Below are positions 33,297-41,733 of a stretch of DNA of 56,063 nt, in pieces. The position numbers and the translations under genes are program-made. The stretch's first letter is position 1, and each line of letters begins with the position of its first letter. Source of the stretch: Candidatus Merdicola faecigallinarum (GTDB taxonomy: Bacteria > Bacillota > Clostridia > TANB77 > CAG-508). Below the pieces are notes generated by a model. That model did not search any database. It saw only the letters and a list, made by a program, of their open reading frames with translations, and was not told the origin of the DNA. The DNA is taken from positions 1 to 56,063 of the forward strand of contig DVNH01000049.1 of assembly GCA_018714565.1 (NCBI GenBank), written 5' to 3'.

Positions 33297-33339
33297 TCTT
33301 TCTTCCTCCATCATACTATTAAAAACTTTGAAATCATTT

Positions 33340-34017
33340 TCAGTTTGCAATTGCAGCCAGTTTACGTTTCCTATCTTCCTCCTCATATTCTTTGTATACC
33401 TTCATAAATGCATCTAAGTCCATGATCTTCGAACGTCGAACTTTATCATAAATCTCCCTGTAAACAGGAACACACATCAGTTCCTCACGAAGCCTGGGAT
33501 ACATACTATGAATCATCTGTGGTGTCCATTTCTGCCAAGCCTGCCGATCATCAATCAGAAGCATTCCACGAATCTGAGTCCCAGAAATAGGAACCCTTGA
33601 TCTCGGTAAAACAAACTCCGAGGTATCGATCAAATCCTCCGCGGCAAACCATCTACTACGGAACTCATCGTTTCCATACACCATAAGATTTGCAAATTTT
33701 CCCGTCTTACTAATGACATGCTCTTTTACATAGCTCCCCCAATCCGTGCTGATGTCAAGTTCATTTGTCATATCATTAAGACCTCCAATGATGAGCCTTT
33801 CGCTCGACATTCCCGGATATGTCTCTTTGATGACATCGATTCTTGTTTCAACAGAATATGGGTTCCTCAAGGTTTCTCTTTCCTGAGCTGATCCTACCAT
33901 AATGTACAGTCTCTTACTCATATCTAAGGCAAAATCAAAAAGTTGTTTGTGCCCTAAATGTTCGTGTCCAAACCGTCCACAAATAACAGCAAGATCAAAA
34001 TATGAGTATTTTTCCAT
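33340..34017 (-). CDS. Nucleotidyltransferase family (NMN adenylyltransferase-like)
   Basis: CGRFGHEHLGHKQLFDFAL (HxGH-like), ISGTQIRGML signature. Confidence 0.75.
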   Translation of the reverse strand: MEKYSYFDLAVICGRFGHEHLGHKQLFDFALDMSKRLYIMVGSAQERETLRNPYSVETRIDVIKETYPGMSSERLIIGGLNDMTNELDISTDWGSYVKEHVISKTGKFANLMVYGNDEFRSRWFAAEDLIDTSEFVLPRSRVPISGTQIRGMLLIDDRQAWQKWTPQMIHSMYPRLREELMCVPVYREIYDKVRRSKIMDLDAFMKVYKEYEEEDRKRKLAAIAN

Positions 34018-34211
34018 GATGTTATCCTCCCTTCAATGATTTCTATACTACATGGAACTACTTTATTTTAACACGTTTGATGGCTTTTTACAAGCATGAT
34101 ACATTTTCGTGCGTTAATTATTTTTTTAATTTCATTCCGTCTTTAAATGCATTTCCAACTCTTTCACTTACCTTGTAATATCCATGGGTATATCATTATG
34201 CTTTACATTTA

Positions 34212-35147
34212 TTATATAAAACTCATTTGTTCATTATTTTCTACTTTCCAACTTTTTTGTTTCGCTTCTGTTATGATATCTCCTTCTTCATGCCCACCAA
34301 TTAAAAATGGAGAATTAGGATTATGTTTTCTCATATTCTCTTTTACAAAGTCAGAATTTGCATTTGCATAACAATATTTGCATAAATGACCACAAGTATT
34401 ATATTCTCCTATATCATTTCCCATTAAGCAATTACAACCTTGTCTTAAATTCTTTCTTTTAGGAGGGTTTAAAGTAATGTTAATAGCTGTTTCAACAATC
34501 TCTTGGCTCATACATCCATTACATTTCAACCCATATTGTGATAAAAATTCTTTTTCACAACAAGCATGAATTATCATGTCATTTTCTTTACCGATTGAAT
34601 AAAAAGCCCTTGCAAGTTTTACTTGTTCTTCTCTTGTTGGTGGTTTTAAATCTTTTGCATTTCTTTTTACTTTCTCATATAAATCTAAAAAACTAATCGT
34701 ACAATTATGGGTATATCCTTTTAACTCTTTCGCCATCTTTGAAAAACATTCTATATGTTTATCAATATCAAATCCATTTCCAGTAAATATAGGATCATAT
34801 CTCCATCCAATAGAATTGATTCCTATATGCTCTGATAATTTTTTAAAGTTTTGTATTACTTTCTGCTTATCTGGAACATTAGGTTCTATATCTTTTCCGT
34901 AAGGGGTAATTGTTACAAACCAATATTGTTTATATGGATCTAATTCATCTAAATATTTTAACATGGGTTCTGGATTCTTTGTACAAAAAGCCAAACAATC
35001 TACTATATCCGGAGATAAACTATATTTTGTAACTTGCGATCTATAATATGGATTTCTAACTAATACATATCCTTCTCTTATTCTGTTCATTAGCCACTTA
35101 GAATAAAATGCTGGTATATCTGTTCTACAACCGGTATTTATTATCAT
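34212..35147 (-). CDS. DUF1848 family protein
   Basis: INTGCRTDIPAFYSKWLMNRIREGYVLVRNPYY, C-terminal Cys cluster CNCLMGNDIGEYNTCGHLCKYCYA. Confidence 0.85.
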   Translation of the reverse strand: MIINTGCRTDIPAFYSKWLMNRIREGYVLVRNPYYRSQVTKYSLSPDIVDCLAFCTKNPEPMLKYLDELDPYKQYWFVTITPYGKDIEPNVPDKQKVIQNFKKLSEHIGINSIGWRYDPIFTGNGFDIDKHIECFSKMAKELKGYTHNCTISFLDLYEKVKRNAKDLKPPTREEQVKLARAFYSIGKENDMIIHACCEKEFLSQYGLKCNGCMSQEIVETAINITLNPPKRKNLRQGCNCLMGNDIGEYNTCGHLCKYCYANANSDFVKENMRKHNPNSPFLIGGHEEGDIITEAKQKSWKVENNEQMSFI

Positions 35148-35148
35148 T

Positions 35149-36204
35149 TTATTTCTCCTTTAAATCTTCTATTATTCTATTTGTATCTTCGTTAAAAGAA
35201 ATCATCCTATTTTCTATTTCATGACTTGCAAATGGATAATCTTTATTAATTCTAATTAAACTTGTCCTTAAATTATGATATGTCATTTGTTCAAATGGTA
35301 ATCGTATAATTCCTGGTGTGTTAAATCCAACACCGATTTCTAATAACACCAACTTTTTACTTTTTGCTTTCTCTAAAAATTCCTCATATCTTTTAGCTTG
35401 TATATACCATTTTTCATCTTGTACAAAGTTTGCATCTTTTCTTAAATTCATTTCCATATTTTTACCACATACAGGACATTTAGGCACTAAATCTTTCGGT
35501 ATTTTACAATTTTTTGTGTTTTTTATCCATTCTTCCACCATATTTTTATTATTATAGAGTTTATCATGACATCCTTCTTCACACTGTATAAAAGAATAAT
35601 CTCCTTGAATAGCAAATATCTTATCATTATTAAAACCGGCAATCTCAAATTGTCCATCTACATTTGTAGTTAATACAAAATATTCTTTTTCTTTCATTGT
35701 TTCTAATAGTTCTTGGTATAATTTTAAAGGTTTATTCAATCGATTTAATTTTACTAATCTTGCCCAAAAGGTCCATTTTTCTTCTTGTGAACTAAATGGA
35801 TAAAAACTTGCTGAATGAATACTATTGTCGATACAGTTATGACAAGGAATAAAACACCCTAACCCTTGCGAATTTCCAGCATTAACAATTGCGTTTATTT
35901 CTAATTTTGTAATATCTCCTTGCCATAAATATATTTTGTCTTTATTCTCTAAACCACTTTTTTTCATTATTTGATCAATTTTTTTTATCTCTTTCGCTTT
36001 GGTTATATCTTTCTTTTTTAATTCTTCTTGTAAATAAGTATTTTCCATTTGTATGTATTCTGTATCTATTGGTTTTGGATCTCTAATATTGCATAAACTT
36101 CTATATAATTTCTTTTTGGATTCTTGATCAATAGGAATCTCACTTATTCTTACATCCTTGTTTTCTTTCAATAAGTATTTGATTAAATAATTTAATTTTT
36201 CCAA
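35149..36204 (-). CDS. Hybrid ORF: N-terminal half of macrodomain protein-ADP-ribose hydrolase fused in-frame to C-terminal two-thirds of a SirTM-type (class M) sirtuin
   Basis: Residues ~1-132 macrodomain-like (IYLWQGDITKLEINAIVNAGNSQGLGCFIPCHNCIDNSIHSA), residues ~133-351 SirTM-like (SFYPFSSQEEKWTFWARLV...YFVLTTNVDGQFEIAGF...CPVCGKNMEMNLRKDANFVQDEKWY...ELGVGFNTPGIIRLPFE). Confidence 0.8.
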   Translation of the reverse strand: MEKLNYLIKYLLKENKDVRISEIPIDQESKKKLYRSLCNIRDPKPIDTEYIQMENTYLQEELKKKDITKAKEIKKIDQIMKKSGLENKDKIYLWQGDITKLEINAIVNAGNSQGLGCFIPCHNCIDNSIHSASFYPFSSQEEKWTFWARLVKLNRLNKPLKLYQELLETMKEKEYFVLTTNVDGQFEIAGFNNDKIFAIQGDYSFIQCEEGCHDKLYNNKNMVEEWIKNTKNCKIPKDLVPKCPVCGKNMEMNLRKDANFVQDEKWYIQAKRYEEFLEKAKSKKLVLLEIGVGFNTPGIIRLPFEQMTYHNLRTSLIRINKDYPFASHEIENRMISFNEDTNRIIEDLKEK

Positions 36205-36260
36205 AATATCTCCCTCTTTCTACCTTTTTAAATTATAGTATCCTTTATCCATTTTGTTAA

Positions 36261-36307
36261 GTACGCACTTTTGAGTAAGCTAGTTTCTTTTAAGATACTA
36301 TTAAGTA
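36261..36307 (+). promoter_or_regulatory. Operator-like composite dyad, copy 1
   Basis: gtacgcacttttgagtaagcTAGTTTCTTTTAAGATACTAttaagta; next to a minus-strand TTAACA-N17-TATAAT promoter for the 35149-36204 ORF. Confidence 0.5.
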
Positions 36308-36426
36308 ATATCAACGAGTGTAGAAAAGTTTCATTTTCTAACAAAAAAGAGTTACAATAACTTATAACCCTAAAAATTTTGTACTAAAAAATATATTGAC
36401 CAAAATGTCCTTGAGCAAAAAAAATC

Positions 36427-36483
36427 ACACCTCCATTTAAAGTATACTTTATCTTTTTATTACGGTACACTAAATGGGGGTGT
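36427..36483. promoter_or_regulatory. 13-bp inverted repeat around a TAAAGTATACTTTA palindrome
   Basis: ACACCTCCATTTA / TAAATGGGGGTGT (one mismatch) with perfect 14-bp palindrome at 36438-36451. Confidence 0.4.
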
Positions 36484-36558
36484 ATTTCTTCTACTATAGT
36501 TTGTATTTGTCAATATTTTAACCTTTTGGGAAGAAGAATCATTTGTTTCTTTCGTAAA

Positions 36559-36604
36559 GTAAGCACTTTAAAGTGGTATAGTTTCTTGAAAGTAACTTTT
36601 AGTG
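36559..36604 (+). promoter_or_regulatory. Operator-like composite dyad, copy 2
   Basis: gtaagCACTTTAAAGTGgtatAGTTTCTTGAAAGTAACTtttagtg; about 28/40 identical to copy 1. Confidence 0.5.
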
Positions 36605-36760
36605 ATTTTTCTCATTTTCGGAATCAAAATTTTTTTAAAGTGTCATTTTATATATTACAGTCATTTGTATACTATTATTGTATTTTTATGCATCTTGCTG
36701 TTTACATTTTTTTCTTATTTTAGTATAATTTTTTTAATATATTAAGAGGAGTTGATCTTT

Positions 36761-37084
36761 GTGAAAAAGGAATTACCTGCTTGCCCTGTTGAAATTACAA
36801 TGGGATTAATTGGAGAAAAATGGAAAGTTTTAATTATTAGAGATTTGCTTACTGGTACGAAAAGATTTGGAGAATTAAAAAAATCTGTTACTGGCATTAC
36901 TCAAAAAGTTTTAACAAATAATTTAAGACAAATGGAAGCGGATGGTCTTATAAAAAGAAAAGTTTACGCAGAAGTTCCACCAAGAGTAGAATATTCTTTA
37001 ACCAAAACAGGTTTAAGCTTAAAGCCAATTTTAGATTCTATGGTAAGTTGGGGAATTTCATATCGAGAAAATCAGACAAAATGA
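36761..37084 (+). CDS. HxlR family transcriptional regulator
   Basis: CPVEITMGLIGEKWKVLIIRDLLTGTKRFGELKKSVTGITQKVLTNNLRQMEADGLIKRKVYAEVPPRVEYSLT; GTG start, RBS agaggag. Confidence 0.95.
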   Translation: MKKELPACPVEITMGLIGEKWKVLIIRDLLTGTKRFGELKKSVTGITQKVLTNNLRQMEADGLIKRKVYAEVPPRVEYSLTKTGLSLKPILDSMVSWGISYRENQTK

Positions 37085-37131
37085 CATCTTCTCTCACTTT
37101 CTTATTTATATTTTACCTTGTTATATAGGAA

Positions 37132-37160
37132 AAATGAGAGGGACAAAAACTGCCCTCTCA
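37132..37160. terminator. Hairpin ATGAGAGGG..CCCTCTCAT
   Basis: Inverted repeat between HxlR and YccF genes. Confidence 0.65.
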
Positions 37161-37209
37161 TAAAAACGCATAAATCATAATTTCCGTTATTTCACTGTTG
37201 CTTTTCCGC

Positions 37210-37578
37210 TTACGGTATTACTCTTGCACCAAAAGGTGCTAACGATAACTTCGCAATTTTGAAAAATTGAAGCCCGAATGGAATTCCCACAATCGTTATG
37301 CACCATATGCATCCAAAAATGAAATTTTCGATTGCCATGGGAATTCCGAAGAAAATGATCCATATAATATTAGCAAGTAGCGATGGTACTCCTCCGCCAT
37401 ATTCGATCTCTTTACCAAATGGCGCAAAGGATAAATCTGCAAACTTAAAGCATTGTTTTCCATAAGGAATTCCTATAATTGTAATGCACCATATAATTCC
37501 AGATAGACACCAAGAAAGTCCGCTCAAAAATCCACCAAAAATAAACCACAATATGTTTCCTAATAAGCTCATATCCAT
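37210..37578 (-). CDS. YccF domain-containing membrane protein
   Basis: Duplicated WCITIIGIPYGKQCFKFADLSFAPFG / WCITIVGIPFGLQFFKIAKLSLAPFG. Confidence 0.92.
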   Translation of the reverse strand: MDMSLLGNILWFIFGGFLSGLSWCLSGIIWCITIIGIPYGKQCFKFADLSFAPFGKEIEYGGGVPSLLANIIWIIFFGIPMAIENFIFGCIWCITIVGIPFGLQFFKIAKLSLAPFGARVIP

Positions 37579-37823
37579 TTCTCCTTTCCTAAAAATAACA
37601 GAAATTACTTTTTATGCAATTTTTACTACATGAATTACTTAAAGCTTTGTACTTATAACTTAAGCCATGCATTTTTCAACAAATATCTAGTTTGATTTTT
37701 TTATTATATCAAAAAATGCTACTAATTTCTATCAATCCACCTTACAAATTCATTACATTTTTGTAATGAATTAAAATAATTTCATACATTAACTTTTTTT
37801 GCAATTGCTATATAACTTTTATG

Positions 37824-38906
37824 CTATAATTCAATATCAAATTCGATATACTCATCATCATTTTTTACTTTAATGGATCCTTCATGTAATTCTATAATCT
37901 CTTTTGTGATTGCGAGACCTAGTCCAGCTCCTCCGGTACTACTAATTCTTGCTTCATCTCCTCTATAAAATTTCTCAAATATTTTTTCAAGTTTATATTC
38001 AGGAATCTTTTCTCCTTTATTTCGAAAAGAGATTAATATTTTATCTTCCTTTTGCAATAAATTAATTTCTATGGTACTTCCCTCAAAACTATAATTAATG
38101 GCGTTCTTTAATAAATTGTCAAAAGCTCGTGCCAGTTTGTCCCCATCTCCCAAATACATTATTTTATCTGGAGTATTTAACTTGCAACATAGTCCTTTAT
38201 TTTCTAACATTGGGTAACATTCATCCACTAATTGTTTTAGCAAATATGCTATATTGATTTCATTTTTTATGATTGGCATTGCATGTAAATTATATCTTGT
38301 AATATCAAAGAATTGATTGATTAATTCTTCTACTCGTAGAGATTTGTTTAAAGCAATATTTATATATTTTTCCTGCAATTTTTTTGGAATTTCCTTTTCA
38401 TCAGAAAGCAATGTTAAATACCCAATAATCGAAGTAAGTGGTGTTTTTAAATCATGTGCCATATACATAATCAAATCATTCTTTTTTTGTTCTGCATCTC
38501 TTTCACTATTCTTTGTTGATATATAATTATATTTTATTTCATTGATCTTTTCCGCGAATTGATTCATATTGTCTGGTAACTTAATTGTTTCATTATCCTC
38601 TTCTAAGATCCTATCTAACGATTTATATACTTCATTTATACTATTTACATATTTCGAAATAAATCGATATAAAATAATTGCTAAAACAATTCCTACATAA
38701 ATATATAAAACAATCTCCCTATTATAAACAATCCAAGCATATAAATCATAGTTTAATCTAGCTACTAATATAGAAAGTGTATTTTCGAAAAACAACACAA
38801 GTATAAAATATAAAATGAAAGAAATGATTCCAGCAATTAATATATTCCCCAATAACTCCATTCCTATCTTTATCTTTGTTTTTGTTAAACTATTATTGTT
38901 TTTCAA
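37824..38906 (-). CDS. Sensor histidine kinase
   Basis: AHDLKTPLTSIIGYLTLL H-box; GGAGLGLAITKEI G-box; two TM segments. Confidence 0.93.
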   Translation of the reverse strand: MKNNNSLTKTKIKIGMELLGNILIAGIISFILYFILVLFFENTLSILVARLNYDLYAWIVYNREIVLYIYVGIVLAIILYRFISKYVNSINEVYKSLDRILEEDNETIKLPDNMNQFAEKINEIKYNYISTKNSERDAEQKKNDLIMYMAHDLKTPLTSIIGYLTLLSDEKEIPKKLQEKYINIALNKSLRVEELINQFFDITRYNLHAMPIIKNEINIAYLLKQLVDECYPMLENKGLCCKLNTPDKIMYLGDGDKLARAFDNLLKNAINYSFEGSTIEINLLQKEDKILISFRNKGEKIPEYKLEKIFEKFYRGDEARISSTGGAGLGLAITKEIIELHEGSIKVKNDDEYIEFDIEL

Positions 38907-39592
38907 TTTTATACCCCACTCCCCATACTGTTTTTATAAACTTTGGATTCTTTGAATCTTCTTTTAATTTTTCTCTTATTCTTCTGATATGTACCATTAT
39001 TGTATTATTACTATCAAAATATTTTTCTTTCCATACACTTTCAAATAATTCTTCTGAACGGATTACTTTTCCCTTGTTCATTGCTAAATAAAGTAATATC
39101 TCAAATTCTAATGGAGTTAATTCAATTTCTTTATTATATAATAAACATTTATGCTCCTTTTTATTAATTACTAATCCATTTATTTCTATAATATCTTCTA
39201 CTTTTCCTGTATTTTTCCCATCATTATACAATGTATATCTTCGTAATGCTGATTTTACTCTTGCTATTAGTTCTAAAGGATTAAATGGCTTTGTAATATA
39301 ATCGTCTGCCCCGAATCGTTAATCCTTTTATTTTGTCATTATCTTCTATTTTGGCAGTTAGCATAATTACTGGAAATTTTAACCCTTTTTCTCTAATATA
39401 TGCACATATTTCAAATCCATCTTTTCCATGAATCATAACATCTAAAATGGCAATATCTAAGTTTACTGTATCTATACAATTTATTGCTTCTTCTGAATCA
39501 TAAAATTTGTAAACATTATAATTTTCATTTTTTAGATAAACTTCCACTAAATCTGCAATTTCTTTTTCATCATCTAATACTAAAATATTCAT
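38893..39592 (-). pseudogene. OmpR/VanR-type response regulator, split by a one-base frameshift
   Basis: Receiver (LDIAILDVMIHGKDGFEICAYIR) and winged-helix parts in two ORFs; removing one base at ~39313 gives [36 protein letters not shown]... Confidence 0.85.
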
Positions 39593-39750
39593 TTTGCTCC
39601 CCCTTTTCCCAATTATAGCATAATTTACGGTACTTTCTATCCTAGCAAAAGAATTGTAAGAAAATCGTAAGAATTTATTAATGGTTTCTTAAAACTCTAC
39701 CTTTTCCATTTCTTTATAATATAATTATAATTCAATTGGAGGTACTAAAA

Positions 39751-40536
39751 ATGAAGAAAACAAAGAAAAAAAGATCTACTATTAAAAAAATAATTATATT
39801 AATTCTAATGATAGGATTTATTCTCGTTTTATATATTAGCTTTAATCGTACTCTACTAGAGCAAAATGATTTTATTTCTGATCTTAGTAAAACATTAAAT
39901 ATCGGAAATTCTAATAATTATAAAGTAATAAAACAAGATACCAATGATAAATATTCTGGTCTTGGTCAAAAACAAGTAACTAATAAAGATGGATATTTTA
40001 CTACTTTTACTACTGAAGATAAGAATAAAAAAACGTATAAAGAATATAAGCAAAATGGAAATTCGTCATGGAGCAATAAAGAATATTGGGGATCTACCAT
40101 GGCTGAAAATGGTTGTGGAATAACGGTAATGTCTATTATATTAAGTGGATATGGTAAAGAGTATACTCCAGAAGATTTGCGAAAAAAATATTATCCAGTA
40201 ATGGATTATGAAAATTTTTCTACAGAACTTTCTTCTACTTTTGGAATTAAAAATTCAAACTTCTATTATGATTCCATTCATCTCTCCAAAGATAAGATAA
40301 TAGAACATTTACAAACAAATAGACCTATTGTAGTTTGTGTTTGGAACAAGCCTACTGATAATCGATGGACTACTGCTTCTCATTATATGGTTTTACTCGC
40401 AACAGACGGAGATAACATGGTTTATGTTTCCAATCCAAATGGATTAGAAAATGATAGTAAAAGTTCTGGTTGGTATGATATCGATGAAATTACTCCTTAT
40501 CTTGCCAAAGCCTTATATATCGAAGATTACAAATAA
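39751..40536 (+). CDS. C39-like peptidase domain protein with N-terminal TM
   Basis: ENGCGITVMSIILSGYGKEYTPEDLRKKY (Cys), SHYMVLLATDGDNMVYVSNPNG (His/Asn); RBS ggagg. Confidence 0.8.
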   Translation: MKKTKKKRSTIKKIIILILMIGFILVLYISFNRTLLEQNDFISDLSKTLNIGNSNNYKVIKQDTNDKYSGLGQKQVTNKDGYFTTFTTEDKNKKTYKEYKQNGNSSWSNKEYWGSTMAENGCGITVMSIILSGYGKEYTPEDLRKKYYPVMDYENFSTELSSTFGIKNSNFYYDSIHLSKDKIIEHLQTNRPIVVCVWNKPTDNRWTTASHYMVLLATDGDNMVYVSNPNGLENDSKSSGWYDIDEITPYLAKALYIEDYK

Positions 40537-40643
40537 GAAAAGTGGCTTCGCCACATGTACAGATTGCTTCGCAATCGCACAGACTAATGTAACTTAGGCC
40601 TTGTTACTCCAGAAATTTCTGACGAAATTTCCTACGTAATAAG
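40531..40643 (+). repeat. Dispersed multi-hairpin intergenic repeat, copy 3 (best preserved)
   Basis: aaataagaaaagtggcttcgccacatgtacagattgcttcgcaatcgcacagactaatgtaacttaggccttgttactccagaaatttctgacgaaatttcctacgtaataagaaaa. Confidence 0.92.
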
Positions 40644-40645
40644 AA

Positions 40646-40682
40646 AAAAGGTTAGTTATTTATTTTTATAACTAACCTTTTT
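40646..40682. terminator. Hairpin terminator AAAAAGGTTAGTTAT..ATAACTAACCTTTTT
   Basis: 15-bp stem flanked by A/T runs. Confidence 0.75.
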
Positions 40683-40703
40683 AAGTATAATGTTCCATAT
40701 TAA

Positions 40704-41267
40704 CTAGATTTCTTTTATCACTTTACATGGATTTCCAACAGCTACTACATTGGATGGAATATCTTTATTGACTACACTTCCTGCTCCAATTACAACGTTA
40801 TCTCCAATTGTTACACCTGGAAGTACAACAACATTTCCTCCGATCCACACATTGTTTCCAACTTTAATTGGCTTTGCATATTCTAGTCCTTTGTTTCTTG
40901 TTTCATAATCTAAAGGATGTCCTGCAGTATAAAATCCACAATTTGGCGCAATAAACACATTATCTCCAAATTCTACTTTATTAGCATCTAGTATTACTAA
41001 ATTATGATTTGCATAAAATTTTTCTCCAATTTCAATATTATAGCCATAATCACATAAAAATGGTTGTTCTATTAAAAAATTATTCTTTGTTTTTCCTAAT
41101 ATTGTTTTCATAAAATTTTTTCTTTCTTCTATATTTGATGGTCTTATATTGTTATATTCAAAACATTTATCTTTTGCCGCATAAATTTCTTTTATTAATT
41201 CTCCATTACAGTTACTATCATATAATTCTCCTGCTAACATTTTTTCTTTCTCTCTTTTTAAATCCAT
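40704..41267 (-). CDS. Sugar O-acetyltransferase (maltose/galactoside acetyltransferase type)
   Basis: MLAGELYDSNCNGELI, left-handed beta-helix repeats, GAGSVVNKDIPSNVVAVGNPCKVI. Confidence 0.93.
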   Translation of the reverse strand: MDLKREKEKMLAGELYDSNCNGELIKEIYAAKDKCFEYNNIRPSNIEERKNFMKTILGKTKNNFLIEQPFLCDYGYNIEIGEKFYANHNLVILDANKVEFGDNVFIAPNCGFYTAGHPLDYETRNKGLEYAKPIKVGNNVWIGGNVVVLPGVTIGDNVVIGAGSVVNKDIPSNVVAVGNPCKVIKEI

Positions 41268-41342
41268 ATTATTCCTCTCTTTCCTCTTTACTAAATTAAT
41301 CTAAATAATTTATATACCTATTTTGTATCAATTATCAGCTTA

Positions 41343-41537
41343 TTATTTATCCATTAAATCATATCTTTTAAATATGGTAATAATCATACTATAAACTAAT
41401 TTTTTCCCTAATAATTCTCTAAATTTTGTTGTTTTTGATTTTCCTTCACTTCTTAACATTTCTAATTCTTTTCCTAGTTTATCATATTCATTTAAAATAT
41501 CTTGAAGTGCCTTTTCAAATCTTACTAATCGATCCAT
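41343..41537 (-). CDS. Small hypothetical protein (64 aa)
   Basis: ORF with RBS ggaggga. Confidence 0.5.
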   Translation of the reverse strand: MDRLVRFEKALQDILNEYDKLGKELEMLRSEGKSKTTKFRELLGKKLVYSMIITIFKRYDLMDK

Positions 41538-41733
41538 ACAACTCCCTCCATATAAATTCTAAATTTTGTTGCTTTTATATTACCATAAGCATTCGGATAT
41601 TAGCAATTACAAATCAAGTATGTTTTTAAATAAAATATAAAAAGGAACAAATAAAATTGATCACTACCTAAATTGCAACTTGTTTTCTGTAAATGACTAT
41701 TGTTACTACTTTTTTATATATTCAGGTTATAAA

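Noticed and set aside
33036-34017. Prophage remnant
   Set aside because: NMN-adenylyltransferase-like and small membrane genes could be phage-derived, but there are no structural, integrase or lysis genes nearby.
39736-40536. C39 peptidase as bacteriocin-exporting ABC transporter (PCAT)
   Set aside because: Only a TM anchor plus peptidase-like domain; no ABC ATPase or permease domains.
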